In this document: positions 43,749-52,401 of the stretch, one piece after another
Numbering within the stretch: the stretch's first letter is position 1
Layout: every line of letters starts with the position of its first letter
Source: Xenophilus sp. Marseille-Q4582
Lineage (GTDB): Bacteria; Pseudomonadota; Gammaproteobacteria; Burkholderiales; Burkholderiaceae_C
Assembly (NCBI RefSeq): GCF_916700565.1
Contig: NZ_CAKAKO010000001.1
Span: 124,001-188,000 of the forward strand
Direction: 5' to 3'
Length of the DNA: 64,000 nt
The notes under the pieces: model-generated
What the model was told of the DNA's origin: nothing
The model's input: only the letters and a program-made list of their open reading frames with translations
Database searches by the model: none
Program-made: the position numbers and the translations under genes

Positions 43749-44627
43749 TTGAAACGCATTTTTCTCTTTGTCCTGACCAACGTGATGGTGGTGGCGGTGC
43801 TGGGCATCGTCGCCAGCCTGCTGGGTGTCAACCGCTTCCTGACCCAGAACGGACTCAACCTCGGCGCGCTGCTGGGTTTCGCGCTCATCATGGGCTTCGG
43901 CGGCGCGACCATCTCGCTGCTGATGTCCAAGTTCATGGCCAAGCGCGGCACGCCGGGCTTTCGCCTGATCAACGAGCCGCAATCGCCCGACGAGGCCTGG
44001 ATCGTGGCCACCGTGCGCAAGTTCGCCGACCAGGCCGGCATCGGCATGCCCGAAGTCGGCATCTTCGAGGGCGAGCCCAATGCCTTCGCCACCGGCGCGT
44101 TCAAGAACTCGGCGCTGGTGGCGGTGTCCACGGGCCTCTTGCAGAACATGACGCGCGAGGAAGTCGAGGCCGTGATCGGCCACGAGGTGGCGCACATCGC
44201 CAACGGCGACATGGTGACGATGACGCTGATCCAGGGCGTGATGAACACCTTCGTGGTGTTCCTGTCGCGCGTGATCGGCTACGCGGTGGACGCCTTCCTG
44301 CGCCGCGGCGACGACCGCGAGTACAGCGGCCCGGGCATCGGCTACTACGTGAGCACCATCGTGCTGGACATCGTGCTGGGCTTCGCCGCCGCCATCGTGG
44401 TGGCCTGGTTCTCGCGCCAGCGCGAGTTCCGCGCCGACGCCGGTGCCGCGCAGCTGATGGGCCGCAAGCAGCCCATGATCAACGCGCTGGCCCGCCTGGG
44501 CGGCCTGCCGGCCGGCGAGCTGCCCAAGAGCGTGGAAGCCATGGGCATCACGGGCAAGCTGGGCAGCCTGTTTGCCACCCACCCGCCCATCGAACAGCGC
44601 ATCGCGGCGCTGCAGAACGCGCAGTGA
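43749..44627 (+). CDS. htpX: Zinc metalloprotease HtpX (M48B)
   Basis: This 292-aa membrane protease has the zinc motif HEVAH (residues 145-149), in [19 protein letters not shown], and the third ligand region [14 protein letters not shown]. Hydrophobic segments flank the catalytic domain. It degrades misfolded inner-membrane proteins in stress quality control. It uses a TTG start behind CACGGAGAAATCCCC; this codon begins the conserved [11 protein letters not shown] sequence. A strong terminator follows. Confidence 0.94.
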   Translation: MKRIFLFVLTNVMVVAVLGIVASLLGVNRFLTQNGLNLGALLGFALIMGFGGATISLLMSKFMAKRGTPGFRLINEPQSPDEAWIVATVRKFADQAGIGMPEVGIFEGEPNAFATGAFKNSALVAVSTGLLQNMTREEVEAVIGHEVAHIANGDMVTMTLIQGVMNTFVVFLSRVIGYAVDAFLRRGDDREYSGPGIGYYVSTIVLDIVLGFAAAIVVAWFSRQREFRADAGAAQLMGRKQPMINALARLGGLPAGELPKSVEAMGITGKLGSLFATHPPIEQRIAALQNAQ

Positions 44628-44658
44628 CCCGCTGCACCCCTGCGGTGCGATGACGCGA

Positions 44659-44682
44659 CAAGGCCCGCTTCTGCGGGCCTTG
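44659..44682 (+). terminator. Rho-independent terminator after htpX
   Basis: CAAGGCCCGC-TTCT-GCGGGCCTTG, a perfect 10-bp stem, is followed by TGCTTTTC. Confidence 0.9.
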
Positions 44683-44745
44683 TGCTTTTCGGCCCTGCCC
44701 CCGCGCGCAACAGGTCTCATGTGTCCTCTGCGGCATCGCCGTGGT

Positions 44746-46431
44746 TCAGGCAGCCTCGCGGAGGCGCTCGGTCTGCTGGCCTTGCAGGATGGATTGCAGC
44801 GCATCCGCTAGCTGCAAAGCGGCGTCCGCGACATGGTGACGCTGGCGCCATCCGACGTATCCGTCCGGGCGCACCAGAACCGCGCCCGAAGCTTCGATGC
44901 CGTAAGCGGTCCAGAACGGGACCGAGAAATCCCCATGCAGGTCGACGAGTTCACCCACCGTGGCGCCGCGGTTGATCAGATGCGCCATGACCGGAACACC
45001 ACTGCGCGCGGACGCGTCGCGCGCTGCCTGCAGCCATGGGTGACCCTCGGGCCCGACCAACAGGACGAAGTCCCGTCCCAGAAGGTCGAGGGTCGAGATC
45101 ACCTGCTGCCCCTGCAGGAGTTCCATATGCGGTGCGCGCGTGCCCGGAAGACCGAATGAACCACGGGGATCGATGTCCGGCTTGCCGTCGTCGACATAGT
45201 CTGCCTCGGCCCGCACGGCATGTGATCGGTAGCGGTTGAACTCGATGTGCATGTCTGGCACGGCCGCTTGCATGCCGTCGGTCCCCAGGTCCGGGTCAGA
45301 GCGCAGCACATAGCGGTTGTAGGCCTGCTCGATCGCCAGTTCGCCGACGGGTTGCCGTTCCGCTTCGTAGGTGTCCAGCAACGAAGGGTCGGCCAGTCCC
45401 CGGTGCACGAACGCCAGCTTCCAGGCGAGGTTGTGCGCGTCCTGGATGCCGGTGTTGCCACCGAAGCCCCCCGTGGGCGTCATCGTGTGCGCGGCATCCC
45501 CGGCAATGAAGACGCGACCGTGCTGGTACTGCTCGGCCACTTCGCAGACCGCTCGCCATTTGGCGACATCCAGGACCTGCACCTCCAGATCGTCTTCCCC
45601 GACCGCCTTGCGCACCAGTTCGGCCGCGCCTTCGGTCGTGATGCTGTCGGCAACCCAGCGCGCGGCGGGATCGGTCTTGATGTCGCCGACATTGAAGACC
45701 ACGAGGAAGCCTCCCAGTCCGGTCTTCTCCAATCGAAAGAAGCCGCGCACGTGGGCGTTGTTGACGTAGATGACACCCAGGTTGCGTCCGCGCAGCGCAC
45801 GCGAACAGTCCGCGCGAAAGTAGATGGTGATGCTGCGCGACATCAGGCCATGCCCCTGCATCGCGATGCCCAGCTTCTCGCGGACCGGGCTGCGGTTGCC
45901 ATCGCAGGCGACCATGTAGCGCGCCCGGATGCGGCGTGTCTCGCCGCTGTCGACCTGGCGCACCGTCGCGGTGACGCAGGACGCATCCTGCTCGAAATCG
46001 ATCAGCTCCGTCGCATGCAGGAACTGCGCACCGAGTTCGCGCGCACGCTCCAGCATCAGAGGTTCCAGGACCTGCTGGGGCATGAACAGGCGGCGCGCCG
46101 GACTCACATCGGCCACGCCATGATTGATGTTGGGGATGTAGTTGGCGATCTCGCGCCCCGCCAGCGTCTCGACCGCATTCATGCTGCCATCGGCATCGTA
46201 GAGCGCCAGCGCGGCAGCACGCACCTGGTGCTCGATGCCCGCTTCGCGCATCAACTCCATCGTGCGCAACTGGAAGTAGCCCGCGCGCGGATGGATCGCG
46301 GTGCCGCGGTGCTTCTCCACCACGAGGCATGGGACGCCATGGCGCGCCAGGAACATCGCCGACGCAAGGCCGACCAGACTGCCACCGACGATGAGGACCG
46401 GAACGTCCTGGAGATCCAGGGAGGAATTCAT
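44746..46431 (-). CDS. FAD-dependent aromatic hydroxylase-like monooxygenase
   Basis: This 561-aa flavoprotein has the FAD/NADPH class-A hydroxylase motifs: VLIVGGSLVGLASAMFLARH near the N-terminus (GxGxxG variant), RARYMVACDGNRSPVREKLG (DG fingerprint) and VFIAGDAAHTMTPTGGFGGN (GD fingerprint). A C-terminal thioredoxin-like domain (LLGRDFVLLVGPEGHPWL) is the type seen in phenol hydroxylases. It likely hydroxylates an aromatic acid or phenol. It is transcribed away from an AraC regulator; a Liv-type transporter follows. The start MNSSLDLQDVP was chosen over a longer non-conserved leader. Confidence 0.9.
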   Translation of the reverse strand: MNSSLDLQDVPVLIVGGSLVGLASAMFLARHGVPCLVVEKHRGTAIHPRAGYFQLRTMELMREAGIEHQVRAAALALYDADGSMNAVETLAGREIANYIPNINHGVADVSPARRLFMPQQVLEPLMLERARELGAQFLHATELIDFEQDASCVTATVRQVDSGETRRIRARYMVACDGNRSPVREKLGIAMQGHGLMSRSITIYFRADCSRALRGRNLGVIYVNNAHVRGFFRLEKTGLGGFLVVFNVGDIKTDPAARWVADSITTEGAAELVRKAVGEDDLEVQVLDVAKWRAVCEVAEQYQHGRVFIAGDAAHTMTPTGGFGGNTGIQDAHNLAWKLAFVHRGLADPSLLDTYEAERQPVGELAIEQAYNRYVLRSDPDLGTDGMQAAVPDMHIEFNRYRSHAVRAEADYVDDGKPDIDPRGSFGLPGTRAPHMELLQGQQVISTLDLLGRDFVLLVGPEGHPWLQAARDASARSGVPVMAHLINRGATVGELVDLHGDFSVPFWTAYGIEASGAVLVRPDGYVGWRQRHHVADAALQLADALQSILQGQQTERLREAA

Positions 46432-46651
46432 AGCGCAACACTCCAAAAGGTCAAAGGGATGCAGCAAGTGTTGCCGTGCGTGGCGGCCACGTATTTCAAG
46501 AAACGCGTGCGTTTTTCCATCTCCGTGCATGGCATGTTTCATGCGACCGCCGGGCTGCGATAACGATCCCTGCGCGGCTCGACACTGCGATGGTGCAGCG
46601 AAGGGCAACAGCTGTGCATCCATCTGTAGAGTCGATCAAGAACGGAGCCCC

Positions 46652-47584
46652 ATGCACCCACCCGTTTCACCGCCACGCGCCCGCGGCGAGTTCCCGATGC
46701 ATGAGACCCATGGCATCGCACTGTGGCCGCAGCATCGGTTTCTCGCCGACAGCCGTGGCCGCGGCTGGCACGACGTCTACACCTCCCTGGCCACGGAGCA
46801 TTCGTGGAACCAGACATTGCACGCCGTGCCGCATCTGTGCCTGGCCTATTGCAGGAACCGTCCCGCCCACATACGCCGGGTCATCGACGACGAGGGGGAC
46901 CGCATCAATGTGCAGTTGCGTCCCCGCCTGCTCGGCATGGTGCCGGCGGACCGCGACTCGCATTGGCAGTTGCAGGGCACGCCCGAGATTCAGCTGATCT
47001 ACCTGCGCCGCGCGATGGTGGAGCAGGTGGCCATGGAGGCCTGCGACGCCGACCCTGCGCGCATCGAGATCCAGCCGAGCCTGGGTTTCGCAGATCCCTT
47101 CATCGAACAGTTGGCGATCGAACTGCTCGAACTGGCGCGCCACGACGCGGGCTTCTCGGATGGCCTGCATGCCGATGCGATCGCGCGGCTACTGGTGCTG
47201 CATCTGCTGCGTCGACATGGCACGCGAGTGCGCAGCGGCGGCCCGGTGGAACGCACCGAAAGGCTGGCCGATGCCCGCATCCGCCATGTCCGCGACCTCA
47301 TCGAGAGCGCGCTCGACGAAGACCTGAGTCTGGCGCGCCTGGCGGGTGAAGCCGGCATCGGCAGCCACGCCTTCTCGGCCGCCTTCACCCGGGCGATGGG
47401 CATGACGCCGCACCGCTATGTGCTGCAGCGTCGGATCGAGAAGGCCAAGCGGCTGCTGCGCGAGGGCACGCTGCCCATGGTCGATGTCGCGCTGCAAACG
47501 GGCTTCTCCAGCCAGAGCCATCTCACCACGGCGTTCCGCCAGGCCACCGGCGTGACGCCGCGCGCCTACCAGCGCAGTCAGTGA
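46652..47584 (+). CDS. AraC family transcriptional regulator
   Basis: This 310-aa regulator has a C-terminal double helix-turn-helix (DLSLARLAGEAGIGSHAF, then FSAAFTRAMGMTPHRYVLQRRI, and DVALQTGFSSQSHLTTAFRQ). The N-terminal half is an effector domain without a clear cupin signature. The ATG follows AACGGAGCCCC; an alternative start is at 46697. It is divergent from the hydroxylase and convergent with the Liv operon, so it probably controls the hydroxylase in response to an aromatic substrate. The 220-nt intergenic region holds CATGC-rich repeats but no definite operator. Confidence 0.88.
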   Translation: MHPPVSPPRARGEFPMHETHGIALWPQHRFLADSRGRGWHDVYTSLATEHSWNQTLHAVPHLCLAYCRNRPAHIRRVIDDEGDRINVQLRPRLLGMVPADRDSHWQLQGTPEIQLIYLRRAMVEQVAMEACDADPARIEIQPSLGFADPFIEQLAIELLELARHDAGFSDGLHADAIARLLVLHLLRRHGTRVRSGGPVERTERLADARIRHVRDLIESALDEDLSLARLAGEAGIGSHAFSAAFTRAMGMTPHRYVLQRRIEKAKRLLREGTLPMVDVALQTGFSSQSHLTTAFRQATGVTPRAYQRSQ

Positions 47585-47603
47585 CCTGGCATCAGAATCA
47601 GAA

Positions 47604-47626
47604 GCGCCGGGCGCAATGCCCGGCGC
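47604..47626. terminator. Bidirectional terminator between AraC gene and livF
   Basis: GCGCCGGGC-GCAAT-GCCCGGCGC, a perfect 9-bp stem, lies between the convergent stops at 47584 and 47634. Confidence 0.7.
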
Positions 47627-47633
47627 CTGCGGG

Positions 47634-48335
47634 TCAGGCGCCCAGGAAGGCCTTCTGCACCGCGGCATCCGCCCTGAGCGATGCCGCCGGGCCCTCCCCG
47701 ACGACCTGGCCAGCCGCCAGCAGATAGCCTCGGTCCGCAATCGCCAGCGCCTGGCGTGCGTTCTGCTCGACCAGCATCACGGCGATGCCGAGATCACGGA
47801 CCTTGCGAATGGCCACGAACAGCTCCTGGCACATCAGTGGGGACAGCCCCAGCCCCGGTTCGTCCAGCAGCAGCAGGCTGGGTGCGCTCATCATGGCCCG
47901 ACCGATGGCGACCATCTGCTGCTCGCCGCCGCTCATGGTGCCGACCAACTGGCGCTGCCGCTCCGCCAGCCGCGGGAACAGGCCGAGCACCGTCGCAAGG
48001 GTCTGTGCCTCCGACTGGCGCGCGCGGCGTGGCAGCGCGCCCAGGCGCAGGTTCTCGGCCACGCTCAGGCTGCCGAAGACGCCGCGCCCCTCCGGCACGA
48101 TGGCCAGGCCGGCCTCCACGACCTGATGCGGCGCCATGGCATGCAGCGCCTGACCTTGCAGGACGATGTGGCCGCTGTAGGGGGTCAGCCCGGCCAGGCT
48201 CCGGAGCAGGGAGCTCTTGCCCGCGCCGTTGGCCCCGAGCACAACGACGATCTCGCCGCAGCGTACGTCCAGGGAAATGTCTTGCAAAGCCTGGTGGCGC
48301 CCGTAGCGCACCGCGAGTCCACGGACTTCAAACAT
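47634..48335 (-). CDS. livF: Branched-chain-amino-acid-type ABC transporter ATPase (LivF)
   Basis: This 233-aa ATPase has Walker A GANGAGKSS (near residue 36), signature MSGGEQQM and Walker B LLLLDEPGLGLSP, with the LivF-type short length. The ATG at 48335 follows GGTGAGGAGG; a GTG 18 nt earlier would overlap livG more. It is the last gene of the Liv operon. By context with a hydroxylase and AraC regulator, the importer may take up an aromatic acid rather than leucine. Confidence 0.9.
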   Translation of the reverse strand: MFEVRGLAVRYGRHQALQDISLDVRCGEIVVVLGANGAGKSSLLRSLAGLTPYSGHIVLQGQALHAMAPHQVVEAGLAIVPEGRGVFGSLSVAENLRLGALPRRARQSEAQTLATVLGLFPRLAERQRQLVGTMSGGEQQMVAIGRAMMSAPSLLLLDEPGLGLSPLMCQELFVAIRKVRDLGIAVMLVEQNARQALAIADRGYLLAAGQVVGEGPAASLRADAAVQKAFLGA

Positions 48336-49074
48336 CGGCTGTGACCTCCTCACCCAGATAGCAGCGCAACACCTCGGGATCGGCCAGCACCTGCGCCGTC
48401 GGACCCTGGGCGATGACGCGCCCGTGGTGCATCACCACGGCGCGCGAGCACAGTGCTCGGACGGCTTCCATGACGTGCTCGACCATCAGGATGGCGATGC
48501 CCTCGGCCGCCAGCGAACGCACCAGCGCGATAGCCTGCTGCAACTCGGTGGGATTGAGGCCCGCCAGCCATTCGTCCAGCATCAGCAGGCGCGGTTGCAG
48601 CGCCAGCGCGCGCGCCAGTTCCAGGCGCTTCTGGTCGATGTAAGTCAGCTCGCTGGGTTGCGACTGCGCCTTGTCTGCCAGGCCGACGCGCTTGAGCCAG
48701 TCGCGTGCGTTCGCACCCGTCTGGCGGGCCCCGCCAGCATGGAAGGCCACCGCCAACTGCACGTTCTCCGCGAGCGTGAGCGAGGGCAGTACGCGCACCA
48801 ACTGGAACGTGCGCGCGATGCCGGCACGCGCCACGCGGTGTGGCGCCCAGCCAGTGATGGGCTGGCCGTCCAGCAGCACGGCGCCCGCATCCGGCGCGAA
48901 CACGCCTGAAATCAGGTTGATCGCGGTGCTCTTGCCTGAACCGTTGGGACCCAGCAGTCCCACCAGCTCACCGGCGCCGACGGTGAAAGACAGGCCGTCG
49001 ACGGCCACCAGGCCGCCGAAGCGCCGGACCAGCCCCCGGACCTGCAGCAGCGGCTGCTCCAGACGGTCGTTCAT
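48328..49074 (-). CDS. livG: Branched-chain-amino-acid-type ABC transporter ATPase (LivG)
   Basis: This 248-aa ATPase has Walker A GPNGSGKST (near residue 40), the Liv-type signature region LTYIDQKRLELARALALQP (LSxGQ replaced by a degenerate form, as in LivG), and Walker B LLMLDEWLAGLNPTE. The Q-loop and H-loop (MVEHVMEAV) are present. It overlaps livF by 8 bp downstream and livM by 4 bp upstream. It forms the heterodimeric motor with LivF. Confidence 0.9.
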   Translation of the reverse strand: MNDRLEQPLLQVRGLVRRFGGLVAVDGLSFTVGAGELVGLLGPNGSGKSTAINLISGVFAPDAGAVLLDGQPITGWAPHRVARAGIARTFQLVRVLPSLTLAENVQLAVAFHAGGARQTGANARDWLKRVGLADKAQSQPSELTYIDQKRLELARALALQPRLLMLDEWLAGLNPTELQQAIALVRSLAAEGIAILMVEHVMEAVRALCSRAVVMHHGRVIAQGPTAQVLADPEVLRCYLGEEVTADV

Positions 49075-50012
49075 GCGGCGCTCCTGTCGGGTGGGACGCG
49101 ACGCGCCAGCCGCAGCCGCCAGGTGCCGATCCAGCCGGCGATCCCCTGCGGCAAGGCGTACACGATCAGCATGAACAGCAGGCCCAGCAGCAGGCTGAAG
49201 GCATTCGGCGCCGTCGCCATCAGCAGCTCGAACAGCAGCGCCAGCGGCACGACGCCCAGCAACGGCCCCAACAAGCGCGCCGCGCCGCCGAAGAGCGCCA
49301 TCGCCAGCACCTGGAACGAGACGTTCGGATTGAACGCGATGCCCGGGTCGATATAGGTCCAGCGCGTGGCCATGAGCGCACCGGTGCAGCCGATGCAGGT
49401 GGCGCTGAACACGAAGGCCAGCAACTTCACGCGCGTCAACGGCACGCCGCAGTGCGCGGCCGCCAGTTCGTCATCGCCCACGGCGCGCAACGCCAGGCCC
49501 CAGCGCGAGCGCATCAGCAGCGCCCGCGCTCCGATGACAAGCGCGCACAGTGCCAGCAACTGCCAGTAGATGGCGGCGGCCGACAGATCGCTGAATACGT
49601 AGCGGCTCAGCGTCTGCGTGTAGTTGACCTCGAACCAGGTCACGCACTGGCGCAGCAGTTCGGACAGGCCGAAGGTGAACGCCACGAAGTAGATGCCCGA
49701 CAGACGCAGCGTCGACAGGCCGACCACCAGTGCCAGCAACAGGCTGATGGCACCGGCCGCCGCCAGCACCAGCGGCCAGGGCATGGCTTCATGGAGCACG
49801 GCCGTGGCATAGGCACCCACACCGAAGAAGGCCGAGGTGGCCAGCGAGACATAGCGCGTCGGCCCGGAGAACAGGGCCCAGGCCGACGCGAGCGTGCCCC
49901 AACTGGCCAGGGCGATGCCGAGCGACAGGTGGTAGTCACTGGTCCACAGCGGTGCCGAGACGGCCAGCAGGCCCACCAGGAGGCCGGCGACGCAGATGGC
50001 TGGTGACTTCAT
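49071..50012 (-). CDS. livM: Branched-chain-amino-acid-type ABC transporter permease (LivM)
   Basis: This 313-aa membrane protein has about nine hydrophobic segments and the LivM EAA-like region (RSRWGLALRAVGDDELAAAHCG). TRWTYIDPGIAFNPNVSFQVL and ALFGGAARLLGPLLG are typical. The ATG at 50012 overlaps the livH stop by 4 bp. Earlier in-frame codons run through livH in another frame and were discarded. Confidence 0.9.
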   Translation of the reverse strand: MKSPAICVAGLLVGLLAVSAPLWTSDYHLSLGIALASWGTLASAWALFSGPTRYVSLATSAFFGVGAYATAVLHEAMPWPLVLAAAGAISLLLALVVGLSTLRLSGIYFVAFTFGLSELLRQCVTWFEVNYTQTLSRYVFSDLSAAAIYWQLLALCALVIGARALLMRSRWGLALRAVGDDELAAAHCGVPLTRVKLLAFVFSATCIGCTGALMATRWTYIDPGIAFNPNVSFQVLAMALFGGAARLLGPLLGVVPLALLFELLMATAPNAFSLLLGLLFMLIVYALPQGIAGWIGTWRLRLARRVPPDRSAA

Positions 50013-50878
50013 CGCGTGCGCCCTCCGAACAGGCCCGTGGGCCGCCACAGCAGCACCACGGTGAACAGCGCGAAGGTCACCGCCATCGCCAAGCCGGGGT
50101 CGACATAGGTGGCGACCAGGCTCTCGGACAAGCCCAGCAGCAAGGCCGCGACCAGGCAGCCCTGCACATGGCCCACCCCGCCCATGATGACGATGACCAG
50201 CGCCTTGGCCGTGAAGACGATGCCTGAATTGGCATTGAAGGTCTGGAACAGGCTGACCAGCACACCGGCGAGCGCCACCAGCGCGCCGCCGACCCCGAAC
50301 ACCAGAGCGCTCACGCGCGGCCCGTCCACACCGACCAGTGGAGCCAGCGACGGGTCGGCCGCCACGGCGCGCAGCGCCACCCCCCAGCGGCTGCGCGTCA
50401 GTCCGAGGTACAGCGCGATACAGGCGGCCACGGCCAGGCCCAGCGCCAGCAGTCGGTTGGCCGCGACGATCTCGCCGGCCAGCGACACCGGCCATGCCAT
50501 GAACGTGTAGCTGTGATAGGCGCCCCCGAAGATCAGAAGCATCATGCCCTGGAAGACGAACATGAACCCGAACGTTGCCAGGAGGCTGCTGACCTCCAGC
50601 TCGGAGCGGTCCCGCGCACGCCGGACCAGTGGATGCAGGCCGACACGGTACAGCCACACGCTGACCGCAAAACCCGCGGGCACCACGAGCAGGGAGACCC
50701 ACAGGGGACTGATGCCCGCATGGGTGGTGGCCCACCAGGCCGCGAACGCCGCCATCACCAGCCCCTCGCCGTACGAGAGGTTCATGATGCGCGCCACGCC
50801 GTATTGCAGGGTGAGGCCGATGGACATCAGCGCATACATGCCGCCGAGCAACAGGCCATTGAGAAGAGCCGCAGCCAT
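50009..50878 (-). CDS. livH: Branched-chain-amino-acid-type ABC transporter permease (LivH)
   Basis: This 289-aa permease starts LLNGLLLGGMYALMSIGLTL, the typical LivH opening, and contains SRWGVALRAVAADPSLAPLVG and VIMGGVGHVQGCLVAALLLG. It forms the channel with LivM. It begins 15 nt after the binding-protein stop. Start at the MAAALLNGL ATG; the longer open frame upstream overlaps the binding-protein gene and is not coding. Confidence 0.9.
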   Translation of the reverse strand: MAAALLNGLLLGGMYALMSIGLTLQYGVARIMNLSYGEGLVMAAFAAWWATTHAGISPLWVSLLVVPAGFAVSVWLYRVGLHPLVRRARDRSELEVSSLLATFGFMFVFQGMMLLIFGGAYHSYTFMAWPVSLAGEIVAANRLLALGLAVAACIALYLGLTRSRWGVALRAVAADPSLAPLVGVDGPRVSALVFGVGGALVALAGVLVSLFQTFNANSGIVFTAKALVIVIMGGVGHVQGCLVAALLLGLSESLVATYVDPGLAMAVTFALFTVVLLWRPTGLFGGRTR

Positions 50879-50892
50879 CCGTGCGTCTCCGA

Positions 50893-52107
50893 TCAGTTGG
50901 CCGCGGGCCAGGGGGCCTTGGGCACGGTCAGCGCGGCGGCGCCGGGATGGTGTGCGGGCGCCACGCCGACAAACTCGTCGCCGCGCCACTGGCCCAGGGT
51001 CCAGGGCCGCGCCGGCAGGTTGTTCTCGAACTTCCAGGGGCCGAAGATGGTGTCGAAAGTGCCGGTCTGCAGTTCCCGGATGATGGCGGGGCGGTCCAGG
51101 CGACCCACCCGTTCGATGGCCTGCTGCAGCATCTGCAGGCTGGCCCAGGTGGTCAGGCTGCCCATGCGGTCGGGCTCCGCGCCGGTCATCTCGCGGTGCT
51201 GCTTCAGATAGTCTCGCGCCGCTGGAATGTCCGGATTCCACCCACCGGTGCCGATAACGCCTTCGGCGGCAGCGCCGAACCGCTTCTTGAACTGCGGGAA
51301 CGCCGTGCCGACGCCGGTGATGAACACCTTCGGCGAGAGGCCTGTGAGCCGGGCCTGCTCGGTCAGCGCGAAGGTGTCGGGCGGATAGCTGAAGGCCAGC
51401 AGCACATCGGGTGCCTGCGCCTTGATCTCGGAGACGATGGGAGCAACGTCCTGCGTGCCGATGGGGTAGGTCTTGTCATACACCAGCTTGAAGCCGGCCT
51501 TGGGCAGTTCCTGGCGGGCCACGCTGGTGCCGGCAACGCCCCAGGCGTCGGCGATTCCCACCAGGGCGACGGTGTTGCCGATGCGGCCCTGGTCGCGCAG
51601 TTGCACCAGCATCTTCGCGATGTTCTGCGCGCCGATCTCGATGGGGCCGAGGGGCCAGAAGCTGCCGGGCCAGCGTTTGACGAAGTCGGCCGTGCGCGTG
51701 GTCATGGCGGTGGCGGCCAGGTGCGGATAGCCGGCCCGGTGCAGCACGGGAGCCACAGCCATGTTCAAGGCCGTGCCCCAGGGCGCCAGTACAAGGTCGA
51801 CCTTGTCCTGCGAGATCAGCCGTTCGACGGCACGCACCGCTTCCTCCGGGCTGCTGCGGTCGTCGTACTGCACGACCTCGACGGGGACCCGCCGTTCACC
51901 CAGCTTCAGGCCTCCGGCGGCCTGGAGTTGGCGAATCCAGAGATCGTAGTTCGGTGCCGATGACACGGCAGCACCGCCGGCGTTCGGGCCGGTCTTGGAC
52001 AAGGCCCAGCCGATCCGGACCACCTGCTGCTGGGCCAGCGCGGGCAAAGAGGGGATGGCTAGACCGAGGGCGAACCGGGACAGCACCCGGCGACGAGACA
52101 AAGACAT
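50893..52107 (-). CDS. Liv-type ABC transporter substrate-binding protein
   Basis: This 404-aa periplasmic protein has a signal peptide with an RR pair (SRRRVLSRFALGLAIPSLPALA, Tat-like) and the type-I periplasmic-binding fold: IGWALSKTGPNAGGAA, RLISQDKVDLVLAPWGTALN and AQAPDVLLAFSYPPDT. It is the first gene of the Liv operon (binding protein, livH, livM, livG, livF). The relatively low similarity to leucine-binding segments and the context suggest an aromatic or other organic acid ligand. Confidence 0.9.
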   Translation of the reverse strand: MSLSRRRVLSRFALGLAIPSLPALAQQQVVRIGWALSKTGPNAGGAAVSSAPNYDLWIRQLQAAGGLKLGERRVPVEVVQYDDRSSPEEAVRAVERLISQDKVDLVLAPWGTALNMAVAPVLHRAGYPHLAATAMTTRTADFVKRWPGSFWPLGPIEIGAQNIAKMLVQLRDQGRIGNTVALVGIADAWGVAGTSVARQELPKAGFKLVYDKTYPIGTQDVAPIVSEIKAQAPDVLLAFSYPPDTFALTEQARLTGLSPKVFITGVGTAFPQFKKRFGAAAEGVIGTGGWNPDIPAARDYLKQHREMTGAEPDRMGSLTTWASLQMLQQAIERVGRLDRPAIIRELQTGTFDTIFGPWKFENNLPARPWTLGQWRGDEFVGVAPAHHPGAAALTVPKAPWPAAN

Positions 52108-52170
52108 GGCGAAGCTCCTGAAGGATCAAGCGAGTTCGCCGAGTCTGTCCAGCACCGTCGCAACCGTCTT

Positions 52171-52374
52171 TCAGTATTCGTGCGACGCGTTGCAGGAAAT
52201 GGGATTGGACACGGCCCGCGTGACATCACGCCCCGTGGCCTGCTCCATGTCGCGCACCTGGCGGCTCAGGGCCGACTGTGCGATCAACAGGCGCTCGACC
52301 GCCTGGCTGAAGCCGCCGGTGTCCACGATCTCCACGGAGTAGCGCAGTTGGCGGTGCGGGAGCATGTCGAGCAC
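52171..52374 (-). pseudogene. LysR-family regulator remnant (N-terminal helix-turn-helix only)
   Basis: The first 45 or so residues are an unmistakable LysR DNA-binding start: LPHRQLRYSVEIVDTGGFSQA, then IAQSALSRQVRDMEQATG. After ATG the reading continues into unrelated RDVTRAVSNPISCN and stops at 67 residues, whereas a LysR regulator has about 300. The effector domain is missing, so this is a decayed gene. It lies upstream of the Liv operon, on the same strand, and may be the relic of its former regulator. Confidence 0.75.
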
Positions 52375-52401
52375 CTGGACCCCCCGTGCCGGGGGGGCGG
52401 G

